From the NCBI GenBank assembly GCA_026770615.1, contig MU631711.1, forward strand, positions 83,098-95,004: DNA of 11,907 nt. The letters run 5' to 3'. Source of the DNA: Pavlovales sp. CCMP2436. Lineage: Eukaryota; Haptophyta; Pavlovophyceae; Pavlovales. Position 1 is the first letter of the stretch. Each line of letters begins with the position of its first letter. A model generated the notes under the pieces. It ran no database searches. It saw only the letters and a program-made list of their open reading frames with translations, and was not told the origin of the DNA. Both the position numbers and the translations under genes were made by a program. Positions 1 to 7,740 of the stretch are shown here, in pieces.

Positions 1-22
1 CTCTCCTTTTCCCCCTTCACAG

Positions 23-703
23 GAGCTCACCTACGAGGCCTACGGGTATGGCGGCGTGGCCCTCATCATCAATGTCCTATCGGACAGCAATAACCGCGCG
101 ACGGCCGATGTCAACCTGGCCGTGGGCAAGACCGGCTGTAAGATGGCCGCGTCCGGCTCGGTTTTGTTCAACTTTGCAAAGCGTGGCCGGCTGTGCCTCA
201 ACGCTCCCATCGAGGCGGAGCGCCTCCTCGACATCGCGATCGAGGCGGGGTGTGAGGGCGATGTGGACGTGGAGGCCCCCGATTATGAAGGTCGGGCCGA
301 CCAGGCATCCGTCAAGGCGGTGGTTATGACGGTACGCGCTATTCAAGATGATTTAATTGTTTGAATTATATTACGCGCACATCAAACACAAGGATTCGAA
401 TAAATTTGATGTCATGCCCGTACACCTTCTGGCTGCAAGTCGGGGGACGTTAAAACCACTATTATTTTAAAAAAGCAATTATAAAGCTAATTTTAATATT
501 ATTTTCAGGAGCCCGCCGAGCGCGGGATGGTACAGGCCGCACTACAGGCCGCGGGCTTCGAGTGCACCAGCTCGCTCGTCCACGTGCCAAACACTGTCGT
601 CGACGTCTCGGAGGCCGACGAGGAGGCCAACTTCAAGGCCATCGACCGGCTAGAAGAGCTTGGCGACGTGTCGTCTGTCGAGCATAACATGCTTCAAAAA
701 TGA
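23..703 (+). CDS. TACO1: TACO1/YebC-family protein, 3' part (two exons)
   Basis: Exons are 23-331 and 509-703, joined in phase 0, giving 167 residues. The 5' end lies outside the window. The first exon opens after a pyrimidine-rich stretch ending in CAG at 20-22. Family landmarks are visible: YEAYGYGG corresponds to the YebC motif YEGYGPGG, SDSNNRATADV to the DNRNRTVAEV region, and GSVLFNFAKRG to the conserved GSV-x-F-x-KKG block. The second exon has the C-terminal alpha/beta segment, from AALQAAGFE to LEELGDVSSVEHNM. YebC proteins are about 240-250 residues, so roughly the first 80 (the N-terminal helical domain) are missing. Bacterial YebC and mitochondrial TACO1 help ribosomes translate difficult stretches; in a eukaryote this copy should be organelle-targeted, but any transit peptide is off the window. 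Reading through the intron meets a stop at 362-364, so splicing is required. Family assignment is firm; organelle location is inferred. Confidence 0.9.
332..508 (+). other. Spliceosomal intron of the TACO1/YebC gene
   Basis: Donor GTACGC begins at 332 and the acceptor tract TTTTCAG ends at 508. Removing these 177 bases joins two family-conserved segments in frame. The intron is AT-rich beside GC-rich exons. A segment at 431-454 (GGCTGCAAGT then GACGTTAAA) resembles 2807-2829, so the intron holds a piece of a dispersed repeat. Confidence 0.85.
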
Positions 704-867
704 TAGCCGTGCTCGAATTTGCACTAGGGTCTGCTGCTGATCAGGGCTAGGGGGTTTTACTTGTGACGGCAAGGGGGATAAAAATAGAGACTATTTGAAT
801 AGGGGGTAGTCGTCGGCACGCTGTAGCCGACAAATTGTAAGTCGGCCGGACCCAGGTTCACGGACCG

Positions 868-1012
868 CCGGCTCTTAAAAAGCCCCGCAGGGCCCCCGGG
901 GGCCCCGCCGGAGGCGCTTATGTGATTAACATATAACTAACTTGTCACATAGCCCGGGGGCCCACGGATACCGCGGATAATCCCCGTACGTTACGCCTTT
1001 TCTAAGAGCCGG
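868..1012 (+). mobile_element. hAT-like MITE, copy 1 (145 bp)
   Basis: The element begins CCGGCTCTTA and ends TAAGAGCCGG, perfect 10-bp terminal inverted repeats that extend imperfectly to about 16 bp. It is flanked by identical 8-bp direct repeats ACGGACCG at 860-867 and 1013-1020. Inside is a perfect GC palindrome (890-905) and a second, imperfect inverted pair around an AT-rich centre. It has no coding capacity. A second copy at 2929-3083 is near-identical. An 8-bp duplication is typical of hAT (also of P and Merlin) transposases, so the superfamily is inferred. Confidence 0.88.
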
Positions 1013-1227
1013 ACGGACCGCACATCCGACTGTGCCCGGCCGGACGCCCGCGGCATGCCAAGAATAGCCAGGGCTCGATCGGAATACATTATATGGTTTA
1101 CTTATAGTATTCGATGATTCGGCCTCTATATGATAACTCCTTGTGGAGTGCACGGGGACTGCGCACCACATGCAGATGCAGAGCTTGTCCTTGTGTGCGG
1201 GGCGGATGCGAGCTCCGAACAACTCAC

Positions 1228-1465
1228 CAGGTCGTAACGCATCATTCCACGAGCATCCTTGCGCGTCTGATCGTCGGTGTGGATGAGGAGGTTCACCCAG
1301 TCGTTCAGCTCCGTGTTGGCGCTCTCCCAGAGCCAGAAGTCTTTGACGATGACGCGAAGCACGAGCCGCAGGTCCTCCGGGCTGAAGAGCTACTCGTCGT
1401 CGTCGTCGAAGACGACGGTGAAGAAGTTCCGTCCGAGGCTGACATTGGGCACTGGCTTGACAACG
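1228..1465 (-). pseudogene. Broken exon of an unrecognised protein
   Basis: The minus strand reads as protein with natural composition: NVSLGRNFFTVVFDDDDE, then a stop TAG (1392-1390), then in the same frame SPEDLRLVLRVIVKDFWLWE and on to ARGMMRYDL. The lower end stops at a good splice donor, CTG|GTGAGT (exon end 1228). A possible acceptor, CCCGTCAG, sits near 1466. The frame stays coding-like on both sides of the stop, so this looks like one exon carrying a nonsense mutation. No partner exon is seen, and a palindromic repeat starts at 1511 just upstream of it. I do not recognise the family. The alternative is chance open frame in GC-rich DNA, but the hydrophobic and charged patterning and the exact donor argue against that. 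Confidence 0.45.
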
Positions 1466-1510
1466 CTGACGGGCCGACAGTTCGAATTCCGCGCGAAAAG
1501 CCATGGCGCC

Positions 1511-1635
1511 ATTTTGCAGTAACGAAATTTCGCAGCGAAATCTCTAAAACTTTCGCAGCGAAATGTCGCAGCGAAATTTTGGTGCGAAATTGTTTTGGCT
1601 TTTTTTGTTTCGCTGCGAATTTCGCACTGCAAAAT
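1511..1635. repeat. Inverted-repeat element, MITE-like
   Basis: Perfect 10-bp ends ATTTTGCAGT (1511-1520) and ACTGCAAAAT (1626-1635) extend inward imperfectly to about 30 bp, including CGCAGCGAAA on the left and TTTCGCTGCG on the right. Inside, CGCAGCGAAAT recurs three times. The palindrome CGAAATTTCG occurs at the left edge and again just beyond the right edge (near 1643). No clear target-site duplication is visible, so mobile origin is only likely. The longer reading frames crossing it owe their openness to this repeated sequence. Confidence 0.6.
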
Positions 1636-1639
1636 TTAA

Positions 1640-2480
1640 ATAACGAAATTTCGTCACGAACCCTGGTCCCGACGGGGGTCTTTGAGTGTCGAGGCGGGAC
1701 CGCTCGCGGACACTTGGGCTCAATCATGCGGCGACCTGCGCGAGCACAAGCGATCGCCGCACGTAAGGCGGGCCGGGCGGCCAAGCAGCCAGCTGCGGTC
1801 TGCACGCAGCATGTAGCACGGCTCTTCGTGCCTCGTTGGCCGCGCACGAGCGCGTGGACAAGATGTGCGGACGCACAGAACGGACGCGGGGCGCACGCAT
1901 GTTCTCCAGCGGACGGCTGGTAGTAGCCGCGCGCCTTGCCGCATCTAGGTCTCCCCACGAGCGTGAGCGCGGCACAGGTTACTCGCTGTAGCGGAGTTCC
2001 GCATTTTTTAAAAAGGTGTTTATACAAAAAAATCACGATGGCGGACACCCTCACTACGCGATATACCAATGGATAGGTTGGAAAAGCTAAGATACTGGAT
2101 GAACCTTCGATACTCGTTAGGGACTATGAAACTAGTGAGGGAATCACCGAGAGCTTTCGTACGGTACCCCCCTCTCCGGCTGGCTCCCGGGGTGCTCTGA
2201 ATACACACCCCCCATAGGCCTTCTGGCTGGCCATGACCGGAGCTGGAACCTGCATGGGCGTGCGCCGCCAGCAGCGTGTGTCGCACTGGCACGTCACGCC
2301 GGGGATGCAACCAAAACTCGCCGGCCGCATATTCTGAGCGCGTACAGGGCAGCCTCCATGTGGATCGCTTGAGAGCTCTCGAGCGTCGAGGTCAAGAGCT
2401 CGAGCGTGAGGTTCGCGCCAAACGCGACTGAGAGAAATTTGAGAAACTCATAAAAAGAGAAACAGAAACCCCGCTTTGAG
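1640..2480. other. Non-coding stretch, no supported gene
   Basis: 1640-2000 is GC-rich and open in several frames on both strands, but none shows a recognisable domain and the compositions are arginine, alanine and cysteine heavy, as expected by chance. 2000-2340 holds nothing I can name. At 2368-2433 a short plus-strand frame reads like a charged helix (RLRALERRGQELEREVRAKR) and then stops; it may be an exon remnant. Confidence 0.5.
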
Positions 2481-2492
2481 GGGTGGGGGGGG

Positions 2493-2548
2493 AGAGCTGT
2501 GTGTATGTGTTTGTGTGCATGTGTGTGCGTGCATGTGTGTGCGTGGTG
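2493..2548. repeat. Degenerate TG microsatellite
   Basis: Alternating TG with interspersed A and C (TGTGTGTATGTG, GTGTGCATGTGTG and similar) runs for about 55 bp. It explains the threonine and histidine rich minus-strand frame that crosses it. Confidence 0.8.
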
Positions 2549-2787
2549 GCAAGCAACTTGAGAGTTCCCGCGTCAGAAGCTGCCGCCGGCGGAATAGATG
2601 AGGCGAACTCGTATACCAACTTGGTACCTTGAAAAGATTAAAATAAATTTACTATTTCTAAATGTTTTTATACAAAAGCTATTGTGGGTGTTACGTACCC
2701 CCCTACGCTGCATTCAAAATTTATAGATCCGACGAGGTGAGATGACTCGAGCGGAATAGATTACATCGATAAGACGATATTGTACAA

Positions 2788-2815
2788 CTTGCAGGCCCCC
2801 GACAGGGGCTGCAAG
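2788..2815. repeat. Short hairpin related to a piece of the TACO1 intron
   Basis: CTTGCAG (2788-2794) pairs with CTGCAAG (2809-2815), and the flanking CCCC/GGGG runs can also pair. The right arm continues into GGGGAGACGTTAAA, resembling 431-454 inside the TACO1 intron. No gene is supported between 2550 and 2928. Confidence 0.55.
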
Positions 2816-2928
2816 TGGGGAGACGTTAAATTAAAGAGTATAAAACAAACAAAAACTAGCTACCTTCGCGTGTGCCTGTGCCTGCTGCATTTGCATTGCG
2901 TAAGTTGCCGCCCCCCCGTACGGATCGG

Positions 2929-3083
2929 CCGGCTCTTAGAAAGCCCCGCAGGGCCCCCGGGGGCCCCGCCGGAGGCGACTATGTGACTAACATATAACTA
3001 ACTTGTCACATAGCCCGGGGGCCAACGGGGCCTCACGGATACCGCGGATAATTCCCGTACGTTACGCCTTTTCTAAGAGCCGG
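2929..3083 (+). mobile_element. hAT-like MITE, copy 2 (155 bp)
   Basis: This is the same element as at 868-1012, in the same orientation. It begins CCGGCTCTTA, ends TAAGAGCCGG, and is bounded by 8-bp duplications CGGATCGG at 2921-2928 and 3084-3091. It carries the 16-bp perfect palindrome at 2951-2966 and a perfect internal stem CTATGTGAC (2979-2987) with GTCACATAG (3005-3013). It is 10 bp longer than copy 1 owing to extra sequence near 3020-3032. The different flanking duplications show two independent insertions. Confidence 0.88.
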
Positions 3084-3538
3084 CGGATCGGGCGGCAGCG
3101 GCGGCGGCAGATTGTGCTGCTCGGTTGTTAAGGAGAGAAAAATAAGGGGGGGGGGTGCGCATGAATAAAAGTAATCAATGTAGAGAAGCAGCCCCCCTCC
3201 CCTCCCCATTAGGATTGGGAAAAGTGTGACCGATATTCCGCGCTGAGCACCCCCTCACACTGCAAAGATCTCACAAATGCGACCGCCCATAACGCCTAGG
3301 GCGCTTGCGGGTGTGTTGAAGGAACGTCACATCCTAACAGTCATCAGGCCGCTGCAGAGCAACGCCTGCTCAGATTGCCAGCCTCGCCGAGCGGCGGTAG
3401 CGCAGCTTGAGGCTGGTTAATTATGGAGGAAGAACTGGCGGAGTAACTATTGGATGCGCATCTGCTCGCAGCAGAGAAGGAACTCAGCCTCTGCCTCAAA
3501 ACTAACCCGCCGTTCTTATTTCCCGCGATCCCCTGTAG

Positions 3539-3666
3539 TTGACGAGGCCAAGAATTTACTGCGCCGCACCCCGAAGGGGCTCGAGACACCAACGTACGTT
3601 GGCGTGCGCGCGATCGACGGCTCGCTCGTCCTGGGCTACCCCGAGCCGATCGAGCTGCGCACCTAA
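3539..3666 (+). CDS. Possible 3'-terminal exon, unrecognised protein
   Basis: A pyrimidine-rich tract ending CCCCTGTAG (to 3538) looks like a splice acceptor. The following frame reads DEAKNLLRRTPKGLETPTYV, then GVRAIDGSLVLGYPEPIELRT and a TAA at 3664-3666. The composition is that of a real protein: an amphipathic helix followed by short beta-like segments. Upstream, 3318-3416 is open in one frame ending near RRAAVAQLEAG before a TAA, and could be an earlier exon or a remnant. I do not recognise the family. The acceptor-like tract also matches 5025-5049 (22 of 25 bases), so part of this exon boundary is repeated sequence, which weakens the call. Confidence 0.3.
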
Positions 3667-3864
3667 GAGGTGAGCAACCCCAACTAGATTTTATTATTAT
3701 TTGTATTCTGAAGGTCGGGCGCAGTGCTCAGACCAACTCGAATTCTCAAACAACGACAGACAGACAGCCAGTGTTCCCATGTCACGACCCCCGCCCAACG
3801 GCTTCTATGTGTGTTGGCATGATGCTCTCAGACCCAGACCTCTTGAAAATGCTGAGCCACTAAC

Positions 3865-4015
3865 AATAACAATAATGCTAATAATATTAATATTATTTTT
3901 TATATTCCAATTAAAAATATTTTAACAATATTATTATTATTAGTATTATTACTAGTGCGCTGCATAATAATAATAATATTATTAATAATATTAATAAAAT
4001 TCAATAGGCGAATTT
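3865..4015. repeat. AT-rich block with ATT/AAT triplet repeats
   Basis: Runs of ATT and AAT such as AATAATATTATTAATAATAT form overlapping self-complementary segments. ATTACTAGTGCG near 3947 recurs near 4073. There is no coding potential. The block could favour DNA unwinding or be replication-slippage product; I cannot tell which. Confidence 0.7.
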
Positions 4016-4031
4016 ATATAGCGTTGCATAA

Positions 4032-4107
4032 ATGTCCAAAACCGTGCGGAACCTGCTAGGTTCTGAGGTCTATTACTAGTGCGTCCAAAACCGTGTGGAA
4101 CTTACCA
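4032..4107. repeat. Direct repeat, 49-bp period
   Basis: GTCCAAAACCGTG begins near 4033 and again near 4084, each followed by a related tail (CGGAACCTGCTAG and TGGAACTTACCAG). Two units are seen. Confidence 0.65.
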
Positions 4108-4361
4108 GTGCATGGTACTGCAGAGCGCAGCTGCCGCAGCACAAGTATTTTGGTGTGGTTAGGTAAGTCATGCAAGGGAGTGGTTCATGTCTAGTCAGGT
4201 GGAGGGCTCTGTCGGCACATTTAAAAAAAAATCTCCCGCGATGGCGCCAGTTTCTGACTGGACCAGTCTGAGCTCGTCGCCTACGTACGATGATGAGAAT
4301 AATAATGAGTTGTGTGTGTAAGTGTGTGTGTATTTATTCACAAGAAACTATATTAATTCCG

Positions 4362-4526
4362 GGTTCGTCATTGTACAGTAACTTTCCCCTTTAATAAAAC
4401 TTTAGAGTAGGCCTATTCGAATTTGCAGAACCATGACATTTTCCAGGTTCGTCATTGTACAGTAACTTTCCCCACTAATAAAACTTAGGGTATGTCTATT
4501 CGAATGAGCAGAACCATGAAATTTTC
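4362..4526. repeat. 84-bp tandem duplication with AATAAAA motifs
   Basis: GGTTCGTCATTGTACAGTAA starts at 4362 and again at 4446. The units stay alignable through AATAAAACTT, CTATTCGAAT and GCAGAACCATGA, ending near 4526. Each copy contains AATAAA, which could act as a polyadenylation signal, but no gene end is obvious just upstream. A TG microsatellite (about 4308-4331) precedes it. Confidence 0.8.
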
Positions 4527-4528
4527 AT

Positions 4529-4771
4529 ATGTTGTCCAAAGTTTCGAGGCGACCAGTTTTACTCGACTCCGCGAAGGCCTGGCTTCCTCGCTCGACATGC
4601 CCGGTGCGCACGGCTGCCGCCCAGGCGTGCATCGCCCACGCGCTTCATCTCCCCTTCCCGACCGTTCCCGCAGGAACCAGCAAAGAACTCGACCGCCTGC
4701 TCGAGAACCCGACTTTGAACTCAATCTTCGAGACCCTGTCGGCTGCGACGAACATCGAGAAGTACCCTTGA
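4529..4771 (+). CDS. Small ORF or terminal exon, unrecognised (80 aa)
   Basis: An ATG at 4529 opens 80 codons ending TGA at 4769-4771. The second half reads like folded protein: VRTAAAQACIAHALHL (alanine-rich helix), then SKELDRLLENPTLNSIFETL and SAATNIEKYP at the end. The alanine-rich helix pattern resembles HEAT or armadillo helices, but one repeat is too little to claim it. GTTCCCGCAG at about 4664-4673 could be an acceptor, making the last 32 residues a terminal exon instead. The ATG falls at the edge of the 84-bp tandem repeat, so the first 20 residues may not be real. Function unknown. Confidence 0.35.
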   Translation: MLSKVSRRPVLLDSAKAWLPRSTCPVRTAAAQACIAHALHLPFPTVPAGTSKELDRLLENPTLNSIFETLSAATNIEKYP

Positions 4772-5060
4772 GATGATGTACCTAACTCACCCCTGGAGCA
4801 GCCCTAGGGATACCTACATAGGCATCATCATATATGTGTATTGATCATATAGTCATACCTGGCCAAGTCCTACAGGGGATCACGGACAATGTAAAGAACG
4901 GCGAGTTTCAGGCTGAGGCTCAGTTTCTTAGCAAATAAAATACAAATAATTAATTGTTCAATTATTTGCTTAAATTACCATTGAAGGGCACGCAAATCGA
5001 GGCACAGTTTCTTAACGTTACGGTTTCTTATTTCCAACGATTCCCTGTATGCGAGTAACT

Positions 5061-5098
5061 GAACAACACCTGTTGAACCATGCTGAGCCGCTAATATA
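5061..5098 (+). repeat. Dispersed direct repeat, copy 1
   Basis: GAACAACACCTGTTGAACCA and the following TGCTGAGCCGCTAATATAT match 5589-5627 with few changes. A weaker relative (TGAAAATGCTGAGCCACTAA) lies near 3844. Confidence 0.65.
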
Positions 5099-5588
5099 TA
5101 TGCGAATAGGATACGTCACATTGGGTAAACACTGCATATGGATATAATAGGCCTTCCCAGCGCCACCGTCGCTTGAAACGCCAGGGCCTAATCCACTGGC
5201 CCAATCGCCCAGCCAGCTCTCGGGGCCCACCACCAGGCGAGCCGAATAAGTTTGGTGCACATGCATTCTTAATAAATAAACATGCAGTCCAACAAATAAT
5301 AAATTAATACAGCAATAATATTATTTGTTATGTTATGCTATTATAATGCCACTTTTACTGCCTGGGGCGCAGCTTCTGATGCGTCCAGGATGCCCCGAGT
5401 GTCCGCGCCTGAGAATCACTCTGCTGAGCTTCGGCGTCACTTTGCGGTGATACCAAACGCCGCCTGAGCTCCGAAGCAGGCGATTTCGTTTCGGGTATGG
5501 TCGAACGCAATTAGTATTGCATAACTAAACTCCCCACCACCATCCCTGCTGTTAGGACTAACGTCTAACGTTGACCAAGTCAGTGAGT

Positions 5589-5627
5589 GAACAACGCCTG
5601 TTAAACCATGCTGGGCCGCTTTACATA
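5589..5627 (+). repeat. Dispersed direct repeat, copy 2
   Basis: GAACAACGCCTGTTAAACCA and the following TGCTGGGCCGCTTTACATAT are the partner of 5061-5098. The two copies lie 528 bp apart in the same orientation, which suggests an old segmental duplication or a dispersed element. Confidence 0.65.
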
Positions 5628-5707
5628 TATTGCATAACTAAACTTTAGAGAACCGGGTCGTCTATTACGCCGCGGGGACTGCTCGGATCCCATCCACGCT
5701 ACACCCG

Positions 5708-6459
5708 ATGCTGAGACCACTGGGCGGTTGTGGGTGGGTCAGATTCAGAGAATCAGATTATGCACGCAAGGAGTGCTCCGCCCCAAGCTTAAGGTGTATG
5801 TCGCCTTTTTTTGAGGCGTGCAGGTGCAGCCGTCTCGCCACGTTGCTTGAGACGGGAGGTGGCGATCAGTCGGGTCTATTTCGGAGGGGAAGGGCACTCA
5901 GCCTCGCTTATGAAGCGCGACGGCTCCCCTCTCTTCTTGAAAGCGGCTCAGGCACTGTGTGTAAATAATCTTCTAGTTAAATACGTTCGGATTCTGACAG
6001 GTCTCCATAGGGTTCTTCAGTACAAACACAATCAAACGATTTGGTAGTGTGCTCCGAGCCCGGCTATAGTGCGTTGGGTATGAAGATTGACAATGCTATA
6101 CTATATACATATATGATTAGCGCCAGCAAGCGCGGCCGATTAAGCAGTTGAATAAAGGCACGCAGTTGGCAATGAGTAACTTGTAGCGCTCGGACCAGCA
6201 CACCTTACAGAACAGCTCGACGCCAGCTTGAATCCCTCTCAGTAATATATGTAGCGATCTGCACAGTATTTAATGAAATAATAAGATATTTAATAACTAT
6301 AGACCACATTACTAACCGCATCCAACAAGGATATATACCAAGTACATAAATCTAGTTTATGACAATAAGTAATTAATATAATTAAAAATATAGATATATA
6401 CCGGGGCGGACCGTCAGCGAGTGTGCGATTATGTTCCTAGTAGAATCTATCACAGCTTA
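5708..6459. other. Uncertain stretch, possible exon remnant then AT-rich DNA
   Basis: 5811-5958 is open on the plus strand, and its end (HSASLMKRDGSPLFLKAAQA) has a helical look and stops at TGT|GTGTAA, the same boundary seen at 6460 and 10489. There is no recognisable domain and no ATG-led frame of note. 6060-6410 is AT-rich and shows nothing I can name. Confidence 0.35.
5955..6007 (+). repeat. Boundary repeat, copy A
   Basis: CTGTGTGTAAATA, then ATACGT, then CTGACAGGTCTCCA align with 6460-6506 with a few indels. The beginning (TGTGTAA) resembles the intron donor at 10489-10496. Confidence 0.6.
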
Positions 6460-6582
6460 CTGTGTGTAAATATCTAGAAATACGTCCGTCCCCTGACAGG
6501 TCTCCACCGGACTCAAGTGTTGAGAAAACACTCGGATCAAGGGACCTTTGCAAAGCACACGGATACCGTCGACCCCACCGCT
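6460..6582 (+). repeat. Boundary repeat copy B joined to dispersed repeat
   Basis: The first half (6460-6506) matches copy A at 5955-6007. The second half (6519-6582), GTTGAGAAAACACTCGGATC to CACGGATACCGTC and CCCCACCGCT, matches 10555-10646 and, inverted, 7741-7824. Here the two segments sit side by side, as they roughly do at 10489-10646, which suggests they are two ends of one element. Confidence 0.65.
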
Positions 6583-6594
6583 ATTTACGCAACC

Positions 6595-6864
6595 ATGGAA
6601 CGTGACCAGCAGGCGAGCGCCCCCCAGGCGGGGCTCGCTGGGACGGCGAGCTCCTTCGTGCCGACGGCGACCGACGCGCGTGCGTGTCTGGTCGACCTCC
6701 GCGCGCGGGAGCACGCTGTAGTCCACGAGCAGTTCGAGATGCTCGTGGAGGAGAAGCGAAAGACGGCGCTCAACGAAGAGGTGGTCACGGCACAATACTG
6801 TGACCACCGAGGCGTCTACCTCGTTACCCTCACCTACACGTTCGGCGAAGCGGGAGCCCCGTAG
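6595..6864 (+). CDS. Small ORF of unknown function (89 aa)
   Basis: The ATG at 6595 lies in a good eukaryotic start context (ACCATGG). The product begins MERDQQASAPQ, has a charged helical middle (REHAVVHEQFEMLVEEKRKT) and ends with a beta-like stretch (GVYLVTLTYTFGEAGAP) before TAG at 6862-6864. Codon third positions are GC-rich, as in the TACO1 exons. The frame continues upstream without a stop to 6517, but that part is the dispersed repeat. Possible donors such as GAG|GTGGTC (6779) could splice it to the frames downstream. I recognise no domain. It could be a first exon, a short protein or chance. Confidence 0.35.
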   Translation: MERDQQASAPQAGLAGTASSFVPTATDARACLVDLRAREHAVVHEQFEMLVEEKRKTALNEEVVTAQYCDHRGVYLVTLTYTFGEAGAP

Positions 6865-7031
6865 GGCGCCGCGGTGCGACCGGCCGGTCGCAACCGCGAC
6901 GCTCCACGAGATCGTCCGCTGTTTGCAAAGGTGGCGGCCCCCGACTGCAAGGGCGCGGGCGCGTGCTCATCACCGTCGGCGGAGATCTTGTGGAGGAGGC
7001 TCAACAACTGGAAGAAGAAGCACTGCGCTGA

Positions 7032-7607
7032 TGGCACATTGCGGCCGGGGGCGGGGATGCGCGTGGCGGCTCGGACCGCCAAGCGCCCCGCCGGCTTGCC
7101 GGCACGGCAGGAGGCGACCGTCGCCCCGCGCTCCTCCCCCGCGGCCGCTGGGAAGCCGAGAACCAATGTTTCCTCCAGAGCACCAGCGAAGCCCGCGCAG
7201 ACACGCACCTCGTGGAATCTGATTCGGACGAGGACTCGGAGCTGCCGTCTGGCTCGGACGAGGACTCGGCGATGGAGGAGGATATAGACGAGTCGCTCAC
7301 GGACGCAACCAAGGCGATGGCTGCACGATGCTTCGTCGGCGGATCGAAAGGAAGGCGAATCGAAACGCTAGCTGGAGCAGGCCGCGCCGTGAGGCGCGGT
7401 AGCGCCGCTGCAGGCGCAACGCCGCGTTGCGAGAACGCGGAAGGGGGGCACTTGGCACTACCCTCCGCTGTCCCTCGTCTCAGGCGGGCTGCGGACCCAG
7501 CTGTAGAGCGGGGAAGTCAGCCTACCGAAGGATCTTCGGGGCGCCGCAGGGTCGGTATGCAGCACCGCGTCGGGCGTACGACGGACCCGATTCTCCCCGC
7601 TGTCTGA
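7032..7607 (+). CDS. Acidic open frame, possible exon, unrecognised
   Basis: One frame is open from just after a TGA at 7029 to a TGA at 7605-7607. Its most protein-like part is 7150-7330: RWEAENQCFLQSTSEARAD, then an acidic serine stretch in which GSDEDS and DSDEDS repeat, then EEDIDESLTDATKAMAARCF. After about residue 100 of the frame the composition becomes arginine, alanine and glycine rich, as expected of chance GC-rich reading. A competing plus frame at 6874-7200 contains SAEILWRRLNNWKKKHC, which has the look of a basic helix. No ATG-led complete gene is clear, so an exon of a spliced nuclear protein is the most I would infer. Confidence 0.25.
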   Translation, partial: WHIAAGGGDARGGSDRQAPRRLAGTAGGDRRPALLPRGRWEAENQCFLQSTSEARADTHLVESDSDEDSELPSGSDEDSAMEEDIDESLTDATKAMAARCFVGGSKGRRIETLAGAGRAVRRGSAAAGATPRCENAEGGHLALPSAVPRLRRAADPAVERGSQPTEGSSGRRRVGMQHRVGRTTDPILPAV

Positions 7608-7740
7608 GTGGGGCCCCGCTACCAGGTGGGGACTACGTGCTCAACGATTTGTTCACCACGGGCAGGTGCTACATATTCAGACGACGCGAGGGAGAGCAGT
7701 GGAGGTCGGTCAGCGCGCCAGTCGAGAGTCGTCAGTCGTC

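Larger units (their letters stand above)
4772..5704. other. Repeat-bearing non-coding stretch
   Basis: No gene is supported. Visible items: an AT-rich hairpin near 4943-4968 (CAAATAATT with AATTATTTG); the segment 5025-5049 shared with 3513-3537; a direct repeat at 5061-5098 and 5589-5627; and TTGCATAACTAAACT near 5517 and near 5630. A GC-richer stretch at 5350-5500 has no recognisable frame. Confidence 0.5.

Noticed and set aside
48..346. Alternative-frame and antisense ORFs over the first exon
   Set aside because: The TACO1/YebC frame has clear family motifs and continues in frame across the intron; the others do not.
1114..2069. Frames of 190-270 codons on both strands
   Set aside because: They cross the CGCAGCGAAAT repeat and GC-rich sequence, disagree with each other, and lack domains; only the 1228-1465 minus segment has protein-like patterning.
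2020..2619. Minus-strand small frames, including one rich in Thr and His
   Set aside because: The Thr/His stretch is the TG microsatellite; the others have no start context or domain.
4529..4771. Calling this ORF an armadillo protein
   Set aside because: One alanine-rich helix is not enough, and no second repeat is seen nearby.
5340..5480. Possible structured RNA or tRNA-like segment
   Set aside because: I could not form an acceptor stem with a T-loop GGTTC motif; partial inverted matches (CTTCGGCG with CGCCG...CGAAG) are too broken.
6800..7312. Overlapping arginine, proline and serine-rich frames on both strands
   Set aside because: Composition is that of chance reading in GC-rich DNA. 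Only the acidic plus frame near 7150-7330 was kept, at low confidence.
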